DNA of 64,000 bases from Bacteroidota bacterium (GTDB lineage: Bacteria; Bacteroidota; Ignavibacteria; Kapaibacteriales; NICIL-2), in assembly GCA_019695345.1 (NCBI GenBank), contig JAIBAE010000016.1, positions 1 through 64,000 on the forward strand, written 5' to 3'. Below, one piece after another: positions 7,643-16,625 of the stretch. A program made the position numbers and the translations under genes. How positions within the stretch are numbered: position 1 is the stretch's first letter; the number at the start of each line of letters is the position of its first letter. The notes beneath the pieces were generated by a model. It was not told where the DNA came from. It saw only the letters and a list, made by a program, of their open reading frames with translations, and did no database searches.

Positions 7643-9679
7643 ATGAAAAAAATAGTATTACATAAGGTTACGCAGGCATCTACCGCAAAGAGTTATTCCA
7701 TTCGATATGAACAGGAATTAAATGCGCGACAGTATGAAGCTGTAATGCACACTAAAGGTGCAGCGTTGGTTATTGCCGGTGCAGGCACAGGTAAAACCCG
7801 GACATTAGTGTACAGAGTTGCGCGAATGATAGAAGATGGCATCCCTCCAGAATCAATTCTGTTGCTAACATTTACGCGTAAGTCTGCTCAGGAAATGTTA
7901 CGCAGGGCTGTGCGTTTGTTAGACGGACGATGTGAGAAAGTAAGTGGTGGGACATTTCATTCTTTTGCCAACCAAATACTCCGCAGATATGCAGTAACGT
8001 TAGGTTTTGAAAGAAACTTTACAATACTTGACCAATCGGACAGTGAAGATGTTATAAACGTATTGCGTGCCCAGAAGGGATTGGATACTTCCAAGAGAAG
8101 ATTCCCGTATAAACAAACAATTTATAGTATTGCATCGGCTTCAGTTAACAAGTGCATGAAGATTGATGAGATTATTGAGCTTGAATATTCACAGTTCATA
8201 AATGAAACAGAAGCCATACAGGAATTGATACGTGAATATCATCTGTATAAGATGAAAAACAACGTGATGGATTATGATGATTTATTGTTGTTTCTGTTGA
8301 AGTTGATGAATGAAAATGCGGCAGTAACGCAGATGCTGCATAAAAAATACACGCACTTAATGGTAGATGAGTATCAGGATACAAACCTGTTACAACACCA
8401 AATTGTATGTGCATTGGCAGGTAAAAACGAAAATGTTATGGCAGTAGGTGATGACGCACAAAGTATTTACTCGTTTAGAGGTGCTAACCATGAAAACATC
8501 ATGCGTTTCCCGGAGTCGTTTACTCATTGCTCAATCATTCCGATTGAGGAGAATTACCGTAGCACACAGCAAATACTTGATGTCTCCAACGAAGTAGTTA
8601 GCAGAGCAGTGTATAGATATAATAAGAATCTTTATACAACTGCAAAGTTTGATGGCGAGAAACCTGCTTTGATTTGCGCCAAAGATGACAAACAACAGTC
8701 GGAATTTGTGGTGCAGCAAATTTTGGAATTGCGAGAACAGGGAGTTTCGCTTGATGATATTGCTGTGTTGTTTCGTTCAGGATTTACCTCCTTCGATTTG
8801 GAAATTGAACTAACAAAAGCAAACATTCCATTTGTAAAATATGGTGGTTTAAAATTGATGGAAACATCGCACATTAAAGATGTGCTTGCATATATCAGAA
8901 TTTTAGTGAATCCATCGGATCTGATTTCTTGGAACCGAGTTTTGTTATTACTTGATGGTATAGGGCAACGAACTGCGGCAATGATTTTGGATAAGTTGCA
9001 GTCCGGTAGTATTCGTGTTGGGATTAAACCAAACATTGACTTTTTACAAAGAGGCAGAAAATCGGTTGAGCTGTTGTTTGATATAATGAATGGGTTGTAT
9101 CAAAGTAACAATTCGCTTATGGATACATTGGGAGTGATTTCGGAATATTACCGTCCGTTACTTAAAGAAAAACACGATGATTGGCAAAAACGTTGGAAAG
9201 ATATTGAGATGTTTTTAAGTATATCCCAACGGTATAATTCTTTAGAACATCTGGTGCATGAAATTTCGCTTGACCCACCAGTTGCCATCGCCTCGGAATT
9301 ATTAGAAGAAGGTGGTGAAACAGAGCACCTAACATTAAGTACCATCCATTCTGCAAAAGGATTAGAATGGGACTCTATTTTTCTGATAACAGCATTGGAG
9401 GGGAGATTCCCATCTTCTAAGGCAGAAGGCTCGTTAGAACAGTTAGAAGAAGAGCGACGATTAATGTATGTAGCTCTAACTCGTGCAAAAAATAGACTTT
9501 ACGTAAGTTATCCTACCAATATTTTTGATAGGGAATCAGGACAGGTACTGGCTTACCCTTCACGTTTTATAGATGGCCTCAGCGAAGAAATATTGGAGCG
9601 TTTTGTATTGGCAGAAGATGAAGTCCATGAGGAATTCCCCGAATTACCACCTCAGGAGAGAAAAAATCTTTTGAATTAA
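7643..9679 (+). CDS. UvrD/PcrA-like superfamily 1 DNA helicase
   Basis: ATP-dependent 3'-5' DNA helicase of the UvrD/Rep/PcrA group, acting in DNA repair and replication fork maintenance. 678 residues with the helicase motifs in order: Q-motif LNARQYEAV, Walker A IAGAGTGKTRT near residue 50, TFTRKSAQEM, GGTFHSFA, Walker B VDEYQDTN, GDDAQSIYSFRGA, ENYRST, LSTIHSAKGLEWDSIFL and YVALTRAKNRLYVSYP. No nuclease domain follows. A GTG 30 nt upstream is open in frame, but those codons are the end of repeat A2, so ATG 7643 is the likely start. UvrD, PcrA and Rep cannot be told apart here. Confidence 0.93.
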   Translation: MKKIVLHKVTQASTAKSYSIRYEQELNARQYEAVMHTKGAALVIAGAGTGKTRTLVYRVARMIEDGIPPESILLLTFTRKSAQEMLRRAVRLLDGRCEKVSGGTFHSFANQILRRYAVTLGFERNFTILDQSDSEDVINVLRAQKGLDTSKRRFPYKQTIYSIASASVNKCMKIDEIIELEYSQFINETEAIQELIREYHLYKMKNNVMDYDDLLLFLLKLMNENAAVTQMLHKKYTHLMVDEYQDTNLLQHQIVCALAGKNENVMAVGDDAQSIYSFRGANHENIMRFPESFTHCSIIPIEENYRSTQQILDVSNEVVSRAVYRYNKNLYTTAKFDGEKPALICAKDDKQQSEFVVQQILELREQGVSLDDIAVLFRSGFTSFDLEIELTKANIPFVKYGGLKLMETSHIKDVLAYIRILVNPSDLISWNRVLLLLDGIGQRTAAMILDKLQSGSIRVGIKPNIDFLQRGRKSVELLFDIMNGLYQSNNSLMDTLGVISEYYRPLLKEKHDDWQKRWKDIEMFLSISQRYNSLEHLVHEISLDPPVAIASELLEEGGETEHLTLSTIHSAKGLEWDSIFLITALEGRFPSSKAEGSLEQLEEERRLMYVALTRAKNRLYVSYPTNIFDRESGQVLAYPSRFIDGLSEEILERFVLAEDEVHEEFPELPPQERKNLLN

Positions 9680-9700
9680 GTTGCCTCAATCATATCTTTG
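9670..9700 (+). promoter_or_regulatory. Bacteroidota-type promoter TTTG-N19-TATCTTTG
   Basis: A perfect -33/-7 pair at the textbook spacing of the group, overlapping the end of the helicase gene. Transcription should start near 9706, which leaves a leader of about 210 nt before the glycosyltransferase. Confidence 0.6.
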
Positions 9701-9918
9701 CCATGCGGGTGTAGGGGAAAAACGTAGAGGCACTTAAATAATCGGGTACAAGAGCCCTTCTGTTCAAAAGGATTTATTAACTCTACCGCATTTCAAGTAT
9801 TGTTTTACGTGAGATTACACGATGATTCACTGATACTGTTTGTGCTATGTATAATATCGTCACGGATGTACCTTTTCATAGACGATATACGGCTTTCGTG
9901 TAATTAACGGGAAATTAT
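9701..9918 (+). other. long untranslated leader or small RNA candidate
   Basis: 218 nt with no gene and no family A or B repeat, lying between a good promoter and the glycosyltransferase ATG. I see no match to a riboswitch, tmRNA, SRP RNA or RNase P RNA core that I know. It may simply be a long leader; a small RNA is possible. Confidence 0.3.
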
Positions 9919-11283
9919 ATGTCGAGTAAAACACCAACACCAACACATACGCTTATCCGCCAGCGATTACGCATTTTGTTCTTGCATACAAGATTCCCTT
10001 TCCCTTTAATTGGTGGTGATAGAATAAAAGCATACCATTTGCTTAAACATCTTGCACAATATCACGATGTAACACTTCTTACTTTCCACCATCGTGGTTC
10101 CGCACCTCCCGAAAAAACTCAAGCACTTGAAGAACTTGGTATTAATGTAATATCGTTGCCGTTAAACCCAATTAAAGCCGGCATACGTTGTATAACACAC
10201 GCACTAAACGATTTACCAATAGAAATTATGTTCTATAACCATCCTGAATACAAACAGGCATTACAGGATTTGGTTAAAGAAAAACACTTTGATGTAGCAA
10301 TGGGTTTCTTTATGCGCGCAGGTGAGTACTTGCGTGAGTTACCTATGAAGAAAGTTTTAATTGCCGAAGATTGTCGCGTACTTTATGAGCATCGCTCTTT
10401 GGTAGCTACTAAAATGAGCGCAGTTCACCAGAAATTTATACGTTGGTGGGAGTTACGTAAACTCTTAGCATACGAACCCAAAATGATGAACGATTTTGAT
10501 ATCACAACATTTGTTACAATGGAGGATATCAATGCTGCTAAAGCAATGAATGCAGACATTCAGTATCGTTTGTTGACAAACGGGGTAGTAACCGACCACG
10601 TAGCCCAGTATGTACCACAGGAGGAACGTAGAGATATCATCTTTACGGGAAAACTTGATGTTTGGGCTAATACAATGATGGTGCATAAAATTGCTACAGA
10701 AATTCTACCAAGAATTCACAAGCGTTTGCCTCATGTAAAATTTCATATTGTTGGTGGGTATCCTCCTAAGTCAATTTTGAAATTGCAATCAGAACACATT
10801 TTGGTGCATGGAAACGTTCCTGATGTGCGCAAATATATGCGTAACGCTGCCGTATTTGTTCACCCACATAGTGGTGCTTCCGGAATACAAAATAAAGTGT
10901 TGGAAGCAATGGCAACCGGGTGTAGTATTGTTACAACAACAACTGGAATCCAAGGTATTCCTGCATGGCACGATAGAGAAGTTATGATAGCACATAACTA
11001 CGATGAAATGGCCGATTACGCTTGCAAACTCTTAGAAGATGTAGAACTCAGAACTCGCATCTCCGAACGAGCAATGAAATTAGTTGGCGAAAAATTCTCT
11101 TGGGAAATAATCAACGAACAATTAGATGGCATCATCGATGAACTATTTCCGCCAAAACCATTTTCCTCGCACGGATATGGCTTATCGGATGATATCGAAG
11201 CCAACAAACTCACACAGTCCATCCTTAATCAGGATTTACCTCTAAGCTCACAACAACAGTATAAGCCACCAAAAAAACGATAA
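9919..11283 (+). CDS. glycosyltransferase, GT4 family (GT-B fold)
   Basis: Retaining sugar transferase of the GT4 type, probably working on cell-surface polysaccharide. 454 residues. The N-terminal Rossmann half begins LRILFLHTRFPFPLIGGDR with a GG motif for acceptor binding. The C-terminal donor half has the E-x7-E signature within HPHSGASGIQNKVLEAMATG, followed by a TTGIQGI segment. The overall shape resembles the sugar transferases of PEP-CTERM/exopolysaccharide loci. The first 10 residues are Thr/Pro-rich and the last 40 or so are a polar tail. The gene is alone on its transcript, so its substrate cannot be inferred from neighbours; other polysaccharide genes lie 12-21 kb away. Confidence 0.85.
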   Translation: MSSKTPTPTHTLIRQRLRILFLHTRFPFPLIGGDRIKAYHLLKHLAQYHDVTLLTFHHRGSAPPEKTQALEELGINVISLPLNPIKAGIRCITHALNDLPIEIMFYNHPEYKQALQDLVKEKHFDVAMGFFMRAGEYLRELPMKKVLIAEDCRVLYEHRSLVATKMSAVHQKFIRWWELRKLLAYEPKMMNDFDITTFVTMEDINAAKAMNADIQYRLLTNGVVTDHVAQYVPQEERRDIIFTGKLDVWANTMMVHKIATEILPRIHKRLPHVKFHIVGGYPPKSILKLQSEHILVHGNVPDVRKYMRNAAVFVHPHSGASGIQNKVLEAMATGCSIVTTTTGIQGIPAWHDREVMIAHNYDEMADYACKLLEDVELRTRISERAMKLVGEKFSWEIINEQLDGIIDELFPPKPFSSHGYGLSDDIEANKLTQSILNQDLPLSSQQQYKPPKKR

Positions 11284-11293
11284 CACTTTTTGT

Positions 11294-11462
11294 TTTGCTA
11301 TCGCATGACTGCTCCGAAACTTGTGTGCAAACAACCCGTTTCTTGCAGGAAAGAACAACTGAGTTTTATCACGATAGTGTACCGATTATACTTGTGAGGA
11401 ACTCTTCCGCAAATCGAATGATTGACGTAAACGTGAGGATTGGTGCGGTCTGCGACAGCAAA
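11294..11462. repeat. family A intergenic repeat, inverted pair (A3)
   Basis: The left arm is TTTGCTATCGCATGACTGCTCC through core TTGCAGGAAAGAAC. The right arm (reverse strand) is TTTGCTGTCGCAGACCGCACC through TTGCGGAAGAGTTCC. It lies between two convergent genes whose stops flank it closely. Confidence 0.85.
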
Positions 11463-11473
11463 TGATAATCTAT

Positions 11474-13240
11474 CTACTTCTTTTTCCGAACAGCTGATAC
11501 TTTGTTTCGGACTTCTTTGGCACTTAAACATTCAACGGCATCCATAAATACTTTTGACGCATGTTTTGCAGATGCTTTTCGTATACGTTGTTTAAGCTCA
11601 GGTAATAGCGACGGTGTAACACTAAGTTCGTTGATACCCATTCCAATAAGTAATTCCGTTGCGGCAGAGTGCCCGCCAAAATCACCACACACACTTACCG
11701 AAATATTGTTCTTTGTAGCTGCATCTACGGTGTGTTTCATTAAACGTAGTACCGCAGGATTGAACGCATCGAAAATAGTACTCACCATTTCGTTGGTGCG
11801 GTCGGCTGCCAATGTGTATTGTGTTAGGTCGTTGGTTCCGATACTAAAAAAGTTTACAAGCTCCGCAAGCTTATGTGCCATTAATGCCGATGAAGGTGTC
11901 TCAATCATGATTCCAACAGGCATTGCATGGTCAAAATCATGACCGCTATCTGTTAGTTGTTTCTTGGCGCGTTTAACCAACTCTAAACTTTCCTCAATCT
12001 CCTGAACATTCGCAATCATGGGGATGAGAAGACGCACGTTTTTGTTTACAGATGCTTTTAAAATAGCCCTGATTTGCGTAAGATAGATGTCTTTACGGTG
12101 TAGAAGAAAACGAACGCCGCGCATACCCAGAGCTGGATTTTTTTCGTGGGGTAATCCTTCAACATGTTTATCGCTGCCTATATCAAAGGCACGGAACGTT
12201 ACAACATTGGGGTACGTTCGTAGCGACATGTCTCTGTAATATTCTTCTTGTTCTGCTTCATCTGGAAACCGTTGTAGTTTAACAATAAACATTTCGGTAC
12301 GAACCAAACCAATTCCTTCTGCACCATGTGTTAACGCTACGTCAACGTCATCGGTAGTATCTGCGTTAGCATTAAGCTGAATGCGTGTTCCGTCCTGGGT
12401 TACAGCAGGGAACTGTGCCTGACGTTGTAGTTTCTTTGATTGAGCTTTTTTCTGTTCCTGTTTGCGTATATACTTCTCTAATGTTTCCGGTTTCGGATTT
12501 GTAATAACAACTCCCGCATATCCATCAATAATTATTACACTATTTGCAACGGTAACAGTAGTTGCATTTGGTACACCAATAACCGCAGGTAAACCTAACG
12601 ACCTTGCAAGAATGCAAGAGTGTGAAGTTATTCCGCCAACTTCGGTAACAAAACCTAAAACTTCACTCTCGTTAAACAAGATCACATCCTGTGGGATGAT
12701 AGATGGAGAAACTATAATCGAGTTTCTGGCTATGGAATGAGATATATGTTTATTATGAAGCACATGTAACAAACGTTCTTTAACATTTTCTATATCATGT
12801 GCACGTTCTCTTAAAATTGCATCCTTTGCATACTGAAAGAAATTCTTCTGTAAATCATATTCAATCGAAACAGCACTCTCGGCTGGAAATCCATCGCGAA
12901 TACGTTTGATTATTGCTTCGTTAATTGTAAAGTCGTTTACAATAAACTCGTACGTTTCTAAAATAGCCGCAACATTACCAATCTCTTTTTCAGCTAATTG
13001 AAAAGTCTGTTGTAGTTCTATTGCACAAAGCCTTACTGCATTCTGATATCGCTCAACTTCGCTAACGCGTTTATCATCACTAATCATGGAGTAATGTAAC
13101 AACGATTGATTATCACCCTGAATTACAACACACCGTCCTATAGCAATACCAGGCGATGCAGGAATACCTTTTAAACGGCTTTCTTCATCCACACATACAA
13201 TAGTGTAGGTACCGAACCTGTGGTTAATTGGGTGGGACAT
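11474..13240 (-). CDS. ptsI: PTS Enzyme I (phosphoenolpyruvate-protein phosphotransferase)
   Basis: Takes phosphate from phosphoenolpyruvate and passes it to HPr. 588 residues, full length. The order is the N-terminal HPr-binding helical domain, the swivelling phosphohistidine domain with active His207 in GGITSHSCILARSLGLPA, and the C-terminal PEP-binding TIM barrel with GVRTEM-type signature (GIGLVRTEMF), RGVRFLLHR, EIPSS-type segment IMIETPSSA, SIGTNDLTQY and active Cys518 in VSVCGDFGG. The N-terminus carries about 20 residues more than most Enzyme I proteins. It is 72 nt downstream of ptsH, so they form an operon. No sugar-specific Enzyme II is in the window, which suggests a regulatory PTS or use by distant genes. 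Confidence 0.96.
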   Translation of the reverse strand: MSHPINHRFGTYTIVCVDEESRLKGIPASPGIAIGRCVVIQGDNQSLLHYSMISDDKRVSEVERYQNAVRLCAIELQQTFQLAEKEIGNVAAILETYEFIVNDFTINEAIIKRIRDGFPAESAVSIEYDLQKNFFQYAKDAILRERAHDIENVKERLLHVLHNKHISHSIARNSIIVSPSIIPQDVILFNESEVLGFVTEVGGITSHSCILARSLGLPAVIGVPNATTVTVANSVIIIDGYAGVVITNPKPETLEKYIRKQEQKKAQSKKLQRQAQFPAVTQDGTRIQLNANADTTDDVDVALTHGAEGIGLVRTEMFIVKLQRFPDEAEQEEYYRDMSLRTYPNVVTFRAFDIGSDKHVEGLPHEKNPALGMRGVRFLLHRKDIYLTQIRAILKASVNKNVRLLIPMIANVQEIEESLELVKRAKKQLTDSGHDFDHAMPVGIMIETPSSALMAHKLAELVNFFSIGTNDLTQYTLAADRTNEMVSTIFDAFNPAVLRLMKHTVDAATKNNISVSVCGDFGGHSAATELLIGMGINELSVTPSLLPELKQRIRKASAKHASKVFMDAVECLSAKEVRNKVSAVRKKK

Positions 13241-13312
13241 TGGGATAAATCAACAGTGGAACTACAGGAAAATAATGGATTTCCACAAAAAATCCAACCC
13301 GATGCCAATGTT

Positions 13313-13585
13313 TTATAAATGTTCTCCAAAACCGGAGGCAAATAGCTCGGAAAGTTTGTCCACAGCTGCGGTTTCATCCTCGCCTGAAACTGTAAGATGG
13401 AGTATAGTACCTTGAGCCGCAGCTAATGTCATAACTCCAATAATGCTCTTTGCATTAATTCGTAATTGATTATCGCCGGTTAAATAAATATCCGACTTAA
13501 ATTGAGCGGCTAATTTTACAATCATGGCGGCTGGTCGTGTATGTACGCCTGCTCTGTTCACAACTGTTATATCTGTTTCAATCAT
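13313..13585 (-). CDS. ptsH: HPr phosphocarrier protein
   Basis: Small phosphocarrier between Enzyme I and its targets. 90 residues, typical length. The phosphorylated histidine is His15 in NRAGVHTRPAA. A serine at position 47 (INAKSIIGVMTL) aligns with the regulatory Ser46 site of Gram-positive HPr, so an HPr kinase could act on it. The C-terminus is about five residues longer than the common form. It is the first gene of a ptsH-ptsI pair. Confidence 0.95.
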   Translation of the reverse strand: MIETDITVVNRAGVHTRPAAMIVKLAAQFKSDIYLTGDNQLRINAKSIIGVMTLAAAQGTILHLTVSGEDETAAVDKLSELFASGFGEHL

Positions 13586-13612
13586 TTTTTTTAATTCAGA
13601 AAAACTCGGCTA

Positions 13613-13620
13613 CAAAAATA
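13613..13620 (-). promoter_or_regulatory. candidate -7 box TATTTTTG for ptsHI
   Basis: Exact TAnnTTTG on the reverse strand, 27 nt before the ptsH ATG. The -33 element is not evident. Confidence 0.45.
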
Positions 13621-13647
13621 CAGTAAAGTAAAATTCTACATCAGAAT

Positions 13648-13711
13648 AATATTTGGGTTTCGCTCCAGCTTTAGTATGACCTTGTGCGCGGCAACCCGGT
13701 CCGCTCCGACC
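13648..13711 (-). repeat. family B intergenic repeat, single unit (B1)
   Basis: On the reverse strand it runs from GGTCGGAGCGGACCGGGTT through GCCGCGCA to GGAGCGAAACCCAAATATT. It lies between ptsH and the convergently placed end of the Sua5 gene's transcript region. Confidence 0.75.
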
Positions 13712-13723
13712 GTCAAAATGCAA

Positions 13724-14677
13724 TCAAACTCTTGAAACTGCTTTCATAATGCGATTCATTAAACCAACATTCGATTCAATATCAGGCGTTAGATGAATAT
13801 ATATTTCGGTTATTCCTAACATATCGGCTCTTCTGAACTCAGAATATAGTGTTTGCGGAGAAAGTTCTCTGTAAAACGTGCCATCAATCAATAATGTTTG
13901 AGAGGTTAGTATTAAAGCAGAGGCCATATCAGGGGGCAAAGATTCTATATCTTCTGTTAAATAAACAACTGCGTTTGGTGAGTAATGGCGATACTTCATT
14001 CCCGGAGAGTGGTGTGTTGTCTTATCATCAGCTACATGAATTGTAATGCCAAGCACTAATTCAAGTTCAGAACGTGTTATCATTCCGGGGCGAAGAATAA
14101 CAGGTTTTTTCACATCAAGTAAACTGATCACAGTTGATTCAATCCCAATTTTACAAGCACCGCCATCAATGATTGCGGCAATTTTTCCATCAAAATCTTC
14201 CATTACATGTGCAGCAGTAGTTGGGCTTGGTTTTCCGGAAATATTTGCTGATGGTGCTACTAAAGGGGTACCAACGGCTTTAATCAAATCCAGCGCTCGT
14301 TGGTGATGTGGCATTCTTACAGCAACAGATGGTAGCCCTGCTGAAACTATATCTGGTACAGCACTCTTCTTTGGTAAAACAACCGTTAACGGACCTGGAA
14401 AAAAATGTGTAGCTAGTACATGATATTCGTCCGGTACCTCTGAAGCAACTGAATATACCTCATCTATATATGCTATATGCACAATCAGTGGATTATCGGA
14501 TGGGCGACCTTTTGAACTAAAAATCTTTTGTATTTGGTTTACGTTAAAAACACCCGCCCCAAGTCCATATACAGTTTCGGTAGGGAAGGCAACTAATTCG
14601 CCTGCTTGCAACAACTTGACTGCTTTTTTAATTGCGTATATAGGTTGATTGATGCCATCCAAAAGTAGTGTGTTCAT
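13724..14677 (-). CDS. L-threonylcarbamoyladenylate synthase (Sua5 type)
   Basis: Makes threonylcarbamoyl-AMP from threonine, bicarbonate and ATP, the first step of the t6A modification of ANN-decoding tRNAs. 317 residues, the long Sua5 form. The N-terminal YrdC domain (to about residue 200) shows ELVAFPTETVYGLG, IFSSKGRPSDNPLIVHI and VAPSANISGKPSPT. A C-terminal Sua5 domain begins with SPGMKYRHYSPNA. It lies 6 nt downstream of the peptide-binding lipoprotein gene on the same strand, so the two are probably cotranscribed, although they are functionally unrelated. Confidence 0.94.
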   Translation of the reverse strand: MNTLLLDGINQPIYAIKKAVKLLQAGELVAFPTETVYGLGAGVFNVNQIQKIFSSKGRPSDNPLIVHIAYIDEVYSVASEVPDEYHVLATHFFPGPLTVVLPKKSAVPDIVSAGLPSVAVRMPHHQRALDLIKAVGTPLVAPSANISGKPSPTTAAHVMEDFDGKIAAIIDGGACKIGIESTVISLLDVKKPVILRPGMITRSELELVLGITIHVADDKTTHHSPGMKYRHYSPNAVVYLTEDIESLPPDMASALILTSQTLLIDGTFYRELSPQTLYSEFRRADMLGITEIYIHLTPDIESNVGLMNRIMKAVSRV

Positions 14678-14683
14678 AGCTTG

Positions 14684-16408
14684 TTACCAGGCAAACCAGG
14701 CATGTTTAATTTGAATTCGATTCATAGCATCTAAAGGGTAATCTCGGACATAAGGTTGTAATAACCGGTAGTGCATATCATAAAAAAGCATTATGCAAGG
14801 TGCATCCTTTGTTACAATCAGTTCTGCTTGTTTATACATCTCGTTACGTGTTTGGATATCAGTTATGGCAACTGATTTTGAAAGTAATGTATTAAACTCA
14901 GGGTTGTTATATCTTGTACTATTAGGGTAACTAGGCTGGTTATCCAATACTGGAACTAACGATCCATCTAATAAACTTAGGTAGTTTTCTACATCAGGAT
15001 AGTCGCCATACCAGCGTGTACACCAGAACTGCAATTTGCCGGCTTCTGCTAAATCTAACAGTTGTGCAAATTGAATTACTTTGATATTGATATTGATATT
15101 AAGATTTTCAGCTAACATTTGTTGTACTGCTTCAGCAACTTGTATAAGTCGTGGTTCCGGATAAATGCTTAATGTTACCTGAGGAAAATCTTTCCCCTTT
15201 GGATAACCTGCTTGCGATAAATACTGTTGAGCCAATGCAGGGTTATATTCAAAACCAGTTATAGAACTTATATCATAACCGGGCATTACTGGTGGGGTGA
15301 TACCATTGTGTGCAGGTTGATATGGTGAATTCCTTAAAACATACTTTGATATTTTTTCTTTATCTATTGCATAACTGAAAGCCCTGCGAACATCTGCATT
15401 ATTAAATGGTGGCTTAGTACATAACATATCAATAAACCACGATAACATTGCAGGTTTTTGTTGAACAACAAAATCAACATTTGATTTGGGAGTTCTGGTT
15501 TCTATATCAAGAATTGCAGGAAATAGTTCAGTTGGGATATTAAAACTCTCATCTAAATTGCCCGACTTAAAATCCTGAAACTGTATTTTATCATCTTTGA
15601 CAAATGATACTATGATAGTATCAAGAAAAGGTAGTCTGTTTAATTGATTATCGTATTGCCAATACTTTGTATTACGACGTAGTACAATTTGATAATCTTC
15701 CTTCCAAGAATCAAATATGTATGCTCCTGTGCCAACCGGATTTTTAAAAAAATCTTGACCATAGAATACTACAGCTTCTTTGGGAACTATACACCCGAGT
15801 GCATTTGCTAATTGCATAATGAATGGGGCGTATGCACGAGTTAGCGTTATCTGAACTGTACTGTCGTTAAGTGGGATGATTCCTTTTACAGATTTAAAGG
15901 AAGTGTCCGGGTTTGGTGAACCATAATTATGATAATACTCATTTGCACCTACAACTTTGTCCTTAAACACCCACATGGCTGCTGTTCGTGTTCTGGGGTC
16001 GCAGCATCTGTTAAATGAATAACAAACATCCTGTGAGGTCATTCTGCGCCCTAAACCATTTGGGAAGCAAATGTTATCATGAAAATATACATCTGTACGG
16101 AGATGAAACGTATATCGTAATCCATCCTGCGATATATCCCAACTCTTTGCTAATTCAGGTTTAATGTTCAGGAGTGAGTCGAAGGTTATGAGTCGGTCGT
16201 ATATCTGTAAGGCAATGTCATCGGCTAATTTGCTGGTTATGATAACGGGGTCTAATCCGTTTGGGTTACCGCGTATCATGTTGATTCTATAGGTACTGCC
16301 ATATTTCTTCCCACCTTTGGCTGGACGAAGTGAGTGTGTTGTTGATTGGTTTTTACACCCCAACAATAGGAATACCAACAACACGATGAATATAGCTGTA
16401 TACTTCAT
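14684..16408 (-). CDS. peptide/oligopeptide-binding lipoprotein of an ABC importer (family 5)
   Basis: Extracytoplasmic solute receptor of the DppA/OppA type. About 574 residues with a lipoprotein signal MKYTAIFIVLLVFLLLGC (Cys18). Family 5 hallmarks are KLADDIALQIYDRLI near the N-terminus, LAKSWDISQDGLRYTFHLR, DVCYSFNRC, VRRAFSYAID and the C-terminal half with NPALAQQYLSQAGYP. ATG 16408 was preferred over a TTG two codons upstream. A TATCTTTG box ends only 3 nt before this ATG, so translation may be near-leaderless. No permease or ATPase genes are adjacent, so the rest of the importer must be elsewhere. Confidence 0.9.
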   Translation of the reverse strand: MKYTAIFIVLLVFLLLGCKNQSTTHSLRPAKGGKKYGSTYRINMIRGNPNGLDPVIITSKLADDIALQIYDRLITFDSLLNIKPELAKSWDISQDGLRYTFHLRTDVYFHDNICFPNGLGRRMTSQDVCYSFNRCCDPRTRTAAMWVFKDKVVGANEYYHNYGSPNPDTSFKSVKGIIPLNDSTVQITLTRAYAPFIMQLANALGCIVPKEAVVFYGQDFFKNPVGTGAYIFDSWKEDYQIVLRRNTKYWQYDNQLNRLPFLDTIIVSFVKDDKIQFQDFKSGNLDESFNIPTELFPAILDIETRTPKSNVDFVVQQKPAMLSWFIDMLCTKPPFNNADVRRAFSYAIDKEKISKYVLRNSPYQPAHNGITPPVMPGYDISSITGFEYNPALAQQYLSQAGYPKGKDFPQVTLSIYPEPRLIQVAEAVQQMLAENLNININIKVIQFAQLLDLAEAGKLQFWCTRWYGDYPDVENYLSLLDGSLVPVLDNQPSYPNSTRYNNPEFNTLLSKSVAITDIQTRNEMYKQAELIVTKDAPCIMLFYDMHYRLLQPYVRDYPLDAMNRIQIKHAWFAW

Positions 16409-16411
16409 AAA

Positions 16412-16419
16412 CAAAGATA
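16412..16419 (-). promoter_or_regulatory. candidate -7 box TATCTTTG very close to a start codon
   Basis: Exact TAnnTTTG on the reverse strand, with GTTG 21 nt upstream of it. The box ends 3 nt before the ATG of the peptide-binding lipoprotein gene. Confidence 0.4.
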
Positions 16420-16486
16420 CGCACAGTTTGTAAAAGTCTTCAACTTCAGATACAAGTCTATACGATGTGGTGTTTTTGTTGGATGA

Positions 16487-16550
16487 GGTTCTCTCCTACA
16501 TGCGGAGATGTTGGTGTTAGTGTTGGTGCGGTGTAGTCTGCGTTAGCAAA
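16487..16550 (-). repeat. family A intergenic repeat, single unit (A4)
   Basis: On the reverse strand the outer end is TTTGCTAACGCAGACTACACC with a 4-nt insertion relative to other copies. It leads through GCATGTAGGAGAGAACC. No partner arm is seen on the left. Confidence 0.7.
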
Positions 16551-16591
16551 AGATTATGAGCTGATGTTGCCGAGTATTCTTGATTCATGAC

Positions 16592-16599
16592 TAATTTTG
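16592..16599 (+). promoter_or_regulatory. candidate -7 box TAATTTTG for glgP
   Basis: Exact TAnnTTTG match, 26 nt before the ATG of the glucan phosphorylase. A GTTG lies 22 nt upstream. Confidence 0.5.
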
Positions 16600-16625
16600 C
16601 GTATTAATCATTAACACGAAAAATA

